Positions 56,156-64,000 of a stretch of 64,000 bases of DNA are shown here, one piece after another. The stretch is taken from positions 318,096 through 382,095 of the forward strand of contig KQ964267.1 of the NCBI GenBank assembly GCA_001566295.1. Reading direction: 5' to 3'. The notes under the pieces were generated by a model. That model was given only the letters and a program-made list of their open reading frames with translations, was not told the origin of the DNA and ran no database searches. This DNA comes from Microdochium bolleyi. Its lineage: Eukaryota; Ascomycota; Sordariomycetes; Xylariales; Microdochiaceae. Within the stretch, counting starts at the first letter, position 1. Each line of letters begins with the position of its first letter. A program made the position numbers and the translations under genes.

Positions 56156-56458
56156 TTATCCCTGTGCCCAGCATGGGAATGCCTGCAGGAACCAGGCGAC
56201 GGTGCAGATGGCACAGGCCAAGAAAGAAGTGTAGGCGAGGATTTCAAAGCCGTCAAGCGTCCAGAAAAGCACTGCTATGTACTCGCCACTGCGGAGAGCT
56301 CTTCCAAGCCCACCACCCTCGAAGAAGTGCGCCAGCATCGGAGGCATATCGCAGGGTTCGTGGGCCCTGCGGTGGCTGCACTACTTGGAGGCATGCCGGA
56401 TCGCCATTTTCCCCATCCTGTCCACTATCGGTGTGCCTTCTGCAAGGGCATGTTGCAT
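56156..56458 (-). pseudogene. Possible remnant of a membrane protein gene, interrupted by a stop
   Basis: The frame from the ATG at 56458 to 56156 reads a helix (TPIVDRMGKMAIRHASK), a TAG at 56383-56381, then a hydrophobic helical region (YIAVLFWTLDGFEILAYT, FLACAICTVAWFLQAF). Apart from the stop it looks like one exon of a membrane protein. It could be chance; no family assigned. Confidence 0.2.
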
Positions 56459-56644
56459 AGTCAGCGTTGGCTATCGGTCTCAAACGCGATATGATGTCTC
56501 ATTCAACGCATCGGTTACGTTTCTCTGGCCTGAAGTTATCTTTGCAGACCTAACACACTAAGGGTTGAGCACAAGAGAGTGCCGATCATGTCGTTAGCGA
56601 TCCTCGGTCTAACAATACCCGATCTCTGTGAAGGGAGAGGAGAA

Positions 56645-56664
56645 GGGGGGGGGGGGGGGGGGGG
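56645..56664 (+). repeat. Poly-G homopolymer of 20
   Basis: A run of 20 G preceded by a purine-rich stretch (GAAGGGAGAGGAGAA), in non-coding DNA. Such tracts can form quadruplex structures and are prone to length change and assembly error. Confidence 0.7.
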
Positions 56665-57023
56665 TCCCGAATCAACATTGTCCTTGCTATTCATATACTG
56701 TAGGCAAATCGGTTGGACTTGCAATCTGCGACTACGTTATGAAATCCCAGACACAAACACACAAATTAGATTCTAAGCTCGGCCGGTCACTACGTCATGG
56801 CAGCAATATACGTGATACTCACATTGCTCGTAAGTTTTGAGTCAAGACGTTTCCCCTCTATCGCGCCATTAACCCTCGCAAAACACCCAGTTGCTAGTTT
56901 CATGGTTCTGCCACAAGCTCAACCCTCATAACTGACGAATGTCAAGGGACTCTCCTGACGAGTAGCACCCAACCCGTGCGTCCACAGAGGTCCAGCCTGT
57001 CGTAGCCCATCTCAGACTCCCTC

Positions 57024-59395
57024 TCATCTCGATCCATCAGGCCCAACAGCAGCGACACTGGGCTGTGCCTGACCACTAGTCTTTGTGACACCACCACTAC
57101 CGCCCTCGTCGCTGGTCTCACTAGGAGCCAGGACGCCGCTGCCGTTCTGGGCGAGCGCGGCCGCGGGCACGGCGGGGTCGTCCGCGAGCCCGTACCAGAT
57201 AACGACAATCACGCCGAGGATGCCGCAGATGCAGCTGAACACGAGGGCAACGATGCCCCGCGTGGTGAATCTGTATCGTTATCACCGAGTGTTAGCATGA
57301 TCTCGCCATTTTTGCGGACCTTCAATGCCCGGTCACCAGCCACTGCTTAAGTAAATCACGCGGGCTGCCGAAGGCATCCAAAAAAATAGAAACAGGTTGT
57401 CACTTACCCTTCAGGGAGCGGCGCCGGCGGGGTCGGCTGCCCGCTCAGGTCGAACAGGTCGACGGTGTTGCCCGCGGCGTTGCCCGCGACGGGAATCTTG
57501 TCGGCGGCGCAGGCAGCGAGGTGGTCCGGCGGGATGGTGATGGTCTTCTGGAGCTCGAGCGGCGCCTCGATGAACGTCGCCACGAGGCCCGAGATGACGT
57601 GCCACTCGATGTGACAGTGGAAGAGCCAGACTCCTGTTTTTGGGAGGACGACGGACGTGTCAGTGAACACGCTCTCGAAAGGGTGGATCCGTGCAGTTTC
57701 AGGGGATATTCTTCCGTGTACGTCGAAACTCACCAGCATTGTCAGCCTTGAACCGCAGCACAATGTTGCCGTTGGGATACAGTACCATCGTGTCGCGCCG
57801 CATCGGCTTGGCGGGGAAGTCTGCGCTCGTCGCGTTACTGTCTTCGAACGTCCCGCCTTCCTCGTCGGAGCGGTACAGCGCCTGGAAGTTGTGCCCGTGC
57901 AGGTGGAACGGGTGGCGGCCGGAGTCGAGGTTGTTGACGACGATCTGCACGATGCTGTCTTTGGCGAGGACCATGGCGTGCGTGTACTCGCCGTAGATTT
58001 GGGGCGAGGTGGCGCTCGCACCCGAAGTCAGGGCCGTATAGAGCGTCGGGACCTTGGGGTGCTTGTAGGTTATGTTGTTGAAGAAGGCGCTGTTTTAGAG
58101 ATGTGGTGGTTAGTGATGACACTATTTTGTGGGTGTTCTTTTGAGGGATCACGAGGAGAGCGCATGGAGGTCACGCTAGGGGGCAGGACTGACTAGTTGG
58201 CACCGTCTGAGAGGTCGTTCATGATGACGTTGAGCTCGTAGTTCTGGTCCGGCTCGGGCAGGATTGCCATCTGGTCCTGCGGCACGAGCTTCATGTCGTC
58301 GAAGGGGTTGAGCTCATCCACGAGCGCCGGGTCTGGGAAATCGGCGGTGTCGTTGTATGTGAGCCATGCTGTCACGTTGTAGTTGAGTCCATCGGGGAGG
58401 GCATCAAAGAGTGACTGGGGGTGTTGGACGTAATTAGCTGACAAATCTCCTCAGGTATTGTTGTGGATGCCACAGCAGCGGAACTCACCGTGTCCATGCT
58501 CGCCACGAGCGGGAAGTTGGCCGAGGTGTCGTTCTTCGTCGTCACCAGGAAGCTACACCTCTGCGCAGCGGACAGGTAGATCATGTCTGCCTCAGCCGGC
58601 TCGGTGTACACGCCGTCCACCTCCACGATCTGCATCTTGTGGCCCTCCATCCAGACATACTGCCCCGCGAACGCGCCTACGTTGATCACGCGGACCTTGT
58701 ACGTCGTGCCGGGCCGCACGGGGACCTTGAGGTTCTGCGTCTCGTTCCACAGCGCGGCGTCGGGCACAGGCTCCGCGCCGGTCGGGTTGCCCTTGTACAT
58801 GAAGCCCGCGATCAGGTCGTTCATGGGCGCGTGGTACCAGTCCGACACGCTGAGGACAATCTCCTCCGAGTAGAGGTCCTTGTGCGGGTCCTTGGGGTCG
58901 TTGATGATCAGCGGGCCGCGCAGGCCGTCGGGGTACTGGCCCTTGTTGTGCGAGTGGTACCAATATGTGCCCGGTTGTTGGAGCTGTAAAAGGCATGTCA
59001 GAATCTACCCTGTTTTAAGGTGCTGACTGGATCTGTGGTTGGCTACTCACTGTGAAGTTGTAGGTAAAACGCTGTCCGGGGGCGACGGCACATTGCGAAA
59101 CCTGGACAGGTCCGTCCATGTGCGTCTCGTTGCCCATGAAGAGGCCATGGAAATGCAGCGAGGTGTCCTGGTCGCCGAGCGAGTTGAGCGTGTTGACGAT
59201 GATGCGGTCGCCCACGTCGCCGCGGATTGTGGGAATCGGCCATTGGCCGTTGATCCCGATGACCTGCCGCTCGAACTGGCTGTCGGGGTTGGCGGACACC
59301 CAGCCGATCTCGAAGTCGTAGGTGATGGTCTTGGTGAAGGACAAGGGCAGTGCCGAGAGCAGCAGCAGCCGCTTGAAGAGGCTCGGGGAGCCCAT
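57024..59395 (-). CDS. FET3: Fet3-type multicopper ferroxidase (629 aa)
   Basis: Six minus-strand exons: 59395-59051, 58983-58489, 58414-58194, 58089-57734, 57633-57408 and 57270-57024, all joins in frame. A signal peptide (LLLLSALPLSFTKT) is followed by three cupredoxin domains. Copper ligands are all visible: HFHGLF (81-86), YWYHSHNKGQ, then HPFHLHGHNFQ and WLFHCHIEWH in the last domain. The final exon encodes one membrane helix (VFSCICGILGVIVVIWYGLA) and a short cytosolic tail. This is the layout of Fet3, which oxidises Fe(II) so that Ftr1 can import Fe(III); a laccase would lack the anchor. It diverges from the Ftr1 gene through a 1-kb promoter with ATCTGAT motifs, so the pair is co-regulated by iron. 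Confidence 0.9.
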
Positions 59396-59602
59396 TGTGC
59401 TAGGCGGTGACACGGAGCCAATTGAGCCACAGACTTGGTGATTTGGGAGTTGAGCTTGGATGCTGAAGCATCAGCAGTGAGGGTGACGAGAAAATAAAGA
59501 GCTCCCAGAGCCGGGGGCCACCGGGGTATCCGTCAAAAGTTGGATCGGCACAAGACCACCCCGCGAGACTCGAGAGCTGGAGCACCCGAAGCGAGCTTGA
59601 TC

Positions 59603-59644
59603 TTATCAGATTGGCCGGGCTGGCAAGATCCGCCCTAATCAGAT
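59603..59644 (-). promoter_or_regulatory. ATCTGATAA and ATCTGATTA motifs near Fet3
   Basis: On the minus strand, a perfect SreA consensus ATCTGATAA at 59603-59611 and ATCTGATTA at 59636-59644, about 210-250 nt upstream of the Fet3 start. Confidence 0.55.
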
Positions 59645-60147
59645 GCACATTCGGCCCATCACGGGTGACTCGTAAGACAAAAGCGCCGTGCTAGCTTGTG
59701 TCTCTGGCGCCACCGCCCACGCTGGTTGGCCGCCCACGGCATCCGCCGCTGCGCTGGGCCGATGGCTTGCACCTTGGAAGCTCTAGCCTGACTCGATGGA
59801 CAGACAGTGGCTCGAGGGGTCCGTGGATCGGCTGGGGCCAGGGCAGGGATGGGCCACCTTGTTAAGCTTTACCAAGGGGGCCAAGCTTCACCAAGCTTTT
59901 GCCCACTACGACGCTGTCCCCATCCACTAGAGCTTCAGCTGCAGGGATCGACCGAGGGACTTGTTCCCTGGCTCCTGCAGCTCTTCGCCAGAGTCGCCAA
60001 TCACGCTCGAGACATCGTCCCAGTGGCTTTTGCCGGCGTGTCACCTGCTGGTCTTGCCCAAGCCGTCCCCTCCCCGAGGACTGCCGAAGTGCCGCACGCC
60101 CGCGCGACCCTACCTTTCCCCGAGGCATTTTCTTTGTTTTTTATCTC

Positions 60148-60199
60148 ATCTGATATGATCTGATCCTTGACGAGGGTGGGGAGACCCCTCATCTGATTA
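60148..60199 (+). promoter_or_regulatory. Three ATCTGAT motifs near Ftr1
   Basis: ATCTGATAT at 60148-60156, ATCTGATCC at 60158-60166 and ATCTGATTA at 60191-60199, about 260-310 nt upstream of the Ftr1 start. They match the core but not the last bases of the SreA consensus. Confidence 0.45.
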
Positions 60200-60455
60200 G
60201 ACAAGGTTTTCCCGCCCATCGCTCCGTACGCCCAGGACGATCAGGACCAGGGAGAGCTGAGGCGGGCATCGGGCCAAGCACACTTGACCAGCGAACAGCC
60301 GACTGCCTCCCACGAACCTCACTCTTTGTCCCACCTGTCAATCCTACTCTCGAATCTCCTCCTTTCACCTCCTCTCTTCACTCTTCACTGATCCCGCCAG
60401 CAGCCTCTGCAATCTCCAACCCTGCAAAGCGCGTCCGCAACAACACATCGCCACC

Positions 60456-61713
60456 ATGGCCGTGGACGTCTTTTCGGTTCCCGTCTTCCTCATCGTCTTT
60501 CGCGAGACCCTTGAGACATCCATCATCGTCTCGGTCCTCCTCGCCTTTCTGAAGCTATCCCTTGACGGTCCTGATGGCGCCGACAAGACGACATACAAGA
60601 AGCTCACCAGGCAGGTAAGGCAACACATTATTCACCCGCCCTTATTCCCTCGTCCCGGGAGACACCATCTCCACCGATCACCCTCGCTGACACAACCATC
60701 TGTGTGACGCAAATAGGTCTGGTTAGGCACCGCCCTTGGTCTGGTACTTTGTCTGATTGTGGCCGGCGCCGTCATCGGCGTCTTCTACCGCGTCGGCGTC
60801 GACGCCTGGTCCGGCTCTGAGGGCTACTACGAGGGCGCCTTCTGCCTCGTCGCGTCTCTCATCATCACCGTCATGGGCGCCGCCCTGCTGCGCATCGGCA
60901 AGATGCAGGCGAAATGGCGCGTCCGGCTCGCCGCCGCCGTCGCGTCCCCCCTGCGCCGGAGCCGCCGGGGTAAGACGGCAGCAGAGAGTGGTGCCGGCGG
61001 TGACAACGAGCTCGAGAGCGGCACCCAGCAGGGCTCCGCGGTGAAGCTCACCGCGTGGCAGAGGTTCAAGCTGCTGTGCGAGAAGTACGCCATGTTCTTC
61101 CTGCCCTTCATCACCGTGCTGCGCGAGGGCATCGAGGCCGTCGTCTTCATCGCCGGCGTCACGTTCTCAGCGCCCGCGACGTCCGTGCCGCTGCCCGTCG
61201 TGATCGGGCTGATTACAGGCTCGCTCGTGGGTTACCTGCTGTACAAGTAAGTCTTACTTCTCCCAGCTGATCATCTCCGTGACATCACTTTCGAACCCGG
61301 CTGACATTGAACCTCCCAACCCTAACAGAGGCGGCTCCACGACCTCCCTCAAGTTCTTCCTCATCGCGTCCTGCTGCCTCCTCTACCTCGTCGCTGCGGG
61401 CCTCTTCTCGCGCGCGGTCTGGCTCATCGAGTCCCAGAAGTGGAACGAGGTCGTCGGCGGCGACGCCGCCGAGGTCGGGTCGGGCCCGGGCTCCTACGAC
61501 ATCGACAAGAGCGTCTGGCACGTCAACTGCTGCAGCCCGGACCTCAACGGCGGCGGCGGCTGGGGCGTCTTCTCTGCCATCCTGGGCTGGCAGAACTCGG
61601 CCACGTACGGGTCCGTCATCTCGTACTGCGTCTACTGGATCTTCGTCATGGCCGGGTTCGCGGTCATGCGCTGGCGCGAGGTCAAGAGCGCCAAGGCGGT
61701 GGAGAAGCTGTGA
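60456..61713 (+). CDS. FTR1: Ftr1-type high-affinity iron permease (357 aa)
   Basis: Exons 60456-60614, 60717-61246 and 61329-61713. The first helix holds the RExxE motif FRETLE (Arg16-Glu20) and the fourth REGIE (189-193), both of which are the Fe(III) coordination motifs of Ftr1. Seven membrane helices are expected, with a charged loop between (RRSRRGKTAAESG). It imports Fe(III) delivered by the neighbouring Fet3-like ferroxidase at the plasma membrane. Length is standard and all motifs are intact. The ATG is in a strong CCACCATGG context. The gene is divergent from the ferroxidase gene, the usual arrangement in ascomycetes. Confidence 0.92.
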
Positions 61714-62295
61714 GGTGGTTGATGCCGAGGCCGAGAGCCGAGGTCTCATCTGCCATGCTGCGAATAATGAGGTAGCCAAGACGTCACTGTGGTCGTGAGG
61801 ATAGTCTGTCGGGGATGGTGCACAGCGGAATTCTTGCTCGACGAAATAGCAGTAACGCGAGTGTCGAATCCCACGGGTTCCTTGCGACTGAGTAGGCGGT
61901 GACCAACACTACTAGCAAAAAATCTGCTCACGGCGAATATGCAAAGCTGTGTCCTTAGGCCTTGGTAACAATGTCATAGCAACGTTCCGATATTTTCCGA
62001 CAATCAGGGACACGTTGTCTCTGTTGAGTAAAGACTTCCTTGCGATGGTATGCCCAGCACAAGTGGGAAATTGTTTTTGGGAGGGCACATGAGTAAGAAA
62101 TAAACACTTAGCACGAGCCCTCCTGTAGGATGCAGTATGAAAACTTGCAAGGTTCCAACTGAGTCAAGACAAAATATTTATACGTCTGGCAAGGTGTGTC
62201 TGAAAGCCTCAGGCTTCATGGTAACGAACAAGTGCTCGCGGACCGCAGTCTAAGGGCCCGAGCATGGGACCAAAAGCAACTATTCTCGGTCACGA
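61714..62295. other. Convergent intergenic region
   Basis: 582 bp between the 3' ends of the Ftr1 gene and the transcription factor gene; no gene supported. Confidence 0.45.
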
Positions 62296-64000
62296 CTATA
62301 TCAAATCCTGGAATCGCCTCGAGATCTCCTCGCTGGTGAGCAGCATCGGGTCGTGCGCCATGGCCTGCGCCATGTTGTCAGCGTCGTACGTCAGGTCTGG
62401 GAGCAGCTGCTGGCCGCCCTCGAACATCTCGAACAGCTGCATGAGCTCGTCGCCCATGTCGAGCATCTCCGGCATCCACTCGTTCTCGGCGGCGCCTGGG
62501 TATCCGTCTGCTGGCATGTCCATGGCTAGTGATTGTGCTTGAGCAGTTGCTATGTCTGGCAAATGCCCTTGATGGCTTGTGGACCCTTGCAGCGCATCAT
62601 ACTGTGCCGGATCTGGCTGTTGCTGGTCCTCGACAGGTGGCCCAGAGTCTATCTCATCGAGATTCTGATCCTGCGGCTGCCGGTCCCCCAAATTTTCGGG
62701 CACGACCCCGATGATCTCCTCCAGCCGTCCATCACCCTCCCCGCGGGCCTCATCTGGCCTCGCGTCCTCACCTACCTCGCCGACAGCGACGACGCCTCCC
62801 ATCCCCAGCCTGCGCAGCCGCGGCAGCAGACCCCTCACGCTCCGCCACAGCCTGCGGCTCGCGCGGCTGAAGCGCGAAAGGTCCCGCACGAGCGCGACGG
62901 CCGCGCCGAAGCTGTCCCGGCACGGCTCGGCAAAGGCGTCGGGCGCGTGGCACACGGCCAGGAATATCGCCGCGACGGCCGCCACGAGGAAGTAGTTGAA
63001 CCCGTTTTGCTGGCGCGCGTAGATGTCGGAGCCCGCGTGCAGGCGCGCGAGCAGGTCCACCGTGTCCCGCGCGATGGTCACGGCCAAGTCCGCCCTGCCG
63101 CTGCTGGTTCGCACCCGGGCCGGGCTGGTCAGGTGCTGCCGGTAGATGAGCAGCCGGGTGTGGTTGGCGCGCAGGTAGAGCAGCGCCCGGAGGCGGAGGA
63201 GGGCTTGCGGCTGGTCCGGGTGGGAGGGGGAGGTCGAGGAGTAGGAGGTCGAGGACGCCGGCGTGAGGTCGGATTGCGGGTTGCGAAGGCGCAGGCGCGG
63301 AGGGATTGAGTCGAACCATGCCTGCGTCTGGGCGTTCAGGGCCTCAGCTGTCTCGTTGGATATGGAGTTGCCGTGGGCCTGGCCGTGGGAAAAGAGTGCA
63401 TCCCACAGGTTTGAACAGAGCCGCCCGTAGCGGATGGAGCAGCGGAGGTAGTCATGTTGAGAGTCCTGCTCGTAGAAACTCTGTTCAGTGACAACAGGCC
63501 CGGTATGTGTCAAGTCTCTTTAGGCAACCCGGGGATATACATACCGGCTCGGCGAGTTCTGGGTCAATGTCCCGATCCCCCAAAGTGAAGGGCAGACTTG
63601 TCCCAAAGCTCCACCGGCGATCGAGCACATAGATGCACCAGAAGACCCGCGTGGCTTCTTGCTGCTGCTCTTGTTCCCTAAACATGGTCGAGACAGTTGT
63701 CTTACGATGAAGACCCATCTCAAGGGCGGCGCGTGCGGCATGGCCTATGGTCCTCCAGGCGAGCAAATCCTCGTTGCAGTGAAAGTAGTACAGGCTCTGT
63801 CGGCTGTCAGTACCGAAACAAACGATATCAGGTTGATGCAAGATGTCCAGTCCCGGGGAGCACACTCACCAGCAGAGCCAGCAACTGAAGCTCATTGATG
63901 TCGGTGGCAGGTCTGCGAATCCTCGTGACGTGACTTTCCACCGACTCGATCAGGGATGCTGTGCGCGCGGTCGCCTGAGGGGCCTCAATGACCATGGCTG
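62296..64000 (-). CDS. Fungal_trans-domain transcription factor, 5' part outside window
   Basis: Minus-strand exons 63870 to the window edge (64000), 63796-63545 and 63480-62296; joins at phase 0. The visible part starts inside the middle-homology (fungal_trans) domain: INELQLLALLSLYYFHCNED, then IGHAARAALEMGLHRK and RVFWCIYVLDRRWSFGTSLP with LGDRDIDPELAEP, the typical block. The C-terminal region is acidic and Gln-rich and ends in a possible activation segment (MPEMLDMGDELMQLFEMFEG). The DNA-binding Zn2Cys6 cluster would lie upstream beyond the window, so the binding class is inferred. Target genes unknown; it is adjacent to the iron pair but not obviously linked to it. Confidence 0.75.

Larger units (their letters stand above)
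53625..57023. other. Long intergenic region (3.4 kb) with only doubtful small genes
   Basis: Two weak minus-strand candidates (54176-54403 and 56156-56458) and a 20-G homopolymer (56645-56664) are listed separately. The rest contains only short, contradictory open frames. Confidence 0.4.
59396..60455. promoter_or_regulatory. Bidirectional promoter of the Fet3 and Ftr1 genes
   Basis: 1060 bp between divergent starts. It holds one perfect ATCTGATAA and four further ATCTGAT cores in two clusters, one near each gene. GATA factors of the SreA/Urbs1/Fep1 type bind ATCWGATAA and repress iron uptake genes under iron sufficiency. The GATA reading follows from known biology of that family; binding here is inferred. 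Confidence 0.6.

Noticed and set aside
62533..63309. Plus-strand frame of 258 codons
   Set aside because: Antisense shadow of the transcription factor exon.
1..64000. CRISPR arrays, rRNA, tRNA
   Set aside because: No regularly spaced repeats; TTCGAATCC-like B-box matches (for example near 61863) lacked a matching A box and cloverleaf. A dedicated tRNA search would settle it.

Overview
The window looks like nuclear DNA of a filamentous ascomycete fungus, probably a Sordariomycete-like or related Pezizomycotina species. The genes are monocistronic and carry short GT-AG introns (about 50-80 nt), often with CTAAC/CTGAC-type branch points just before the acceptor. Coding DNA is GC-rich at third positions. 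The families present are characteristic of these fungi: HET domain, DUF7580, C2H2/DUF6590, a chitin-synthase-like GT2, a Fet3/Ftr1 pair, secreted amine oxidases, and small cysteine-rich secreted proteins. There are no operons, and I saw no CRISPR array, rRNA or convincing tRNA. All exon joins are my own reading of frames and splice signals, with no alignment or RNA evidence.

Layout. 1-4.7 kb: no credible gene. 4.7-5.2 kb: a 93-aa secreted six-cysteine protein with a GC-AG intron. 6.3-7.3 kb: a Ser/Thr-rich mucin-like gene with unresolved frames. 7.6-8.2 kb: a short gene holding only the N-terminal helical domain of fungal NACHT/ankyrin (STAND) proteins, with a frame break. 8.8-11.3 kb: a tandem trio of interferon-induced 6-16 (ISG12/IFI27) family genes. 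12-13.3 kb: a membrane-anchored protein of unknown function. 13.7-15.3 kb: a type II membrane protein with a pectin-lyase-like beta-helix. 16.1-18.7 kb: a chitin-synthase-like glycosyltransferase with three 41-residue N-terminal repeats. 22.1-23.9 kb: a secreted serine carboxypeptidase. 24.4-26.0 kb: a decayed SRPK-type protein kinase.

28.2-33.8 kb: a divergent pair, a C2H2/DUF6590 protein and a DUF7580 protein. 34.7-42.5 kb: a HET-domain gene between two flavin amine oxidases (L-amino acid oxidase type), one secreted and one intracellular. 42.9-47.0 kb: two paralogous secreted 12-cysteine proteins with identical four-exon architecture. 48.2-53.6 kb: an alcohol-acetyltransferase/condensation-like acyltransferase, a divergent SAM methyltransferase and an MFS monocarboxylate-type transporter. 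57.0-61.7 kb: the reductive iron uptake pair, Fet3-like ferroxidase and Ftr1 permease, diverging from a promoter with ATCTGAT (SreA/GATA) motifs. 62.3 kb to the end: the 3' part of a fungal_trans-domain transcription factor.

Functionally, the iron pair acts together at the plasma membrane. The acyltransferase, methyltransferase and transporter could form a small metabolic group. The STAND N-terminal domain, ISG12-like array, DUF7580, C2H2/DUF6590 and HET genes give about 30 kb a flavour of fungal non-self recognition and cell death, with broken copies nearby. That reading is inference from family membership and clustering.
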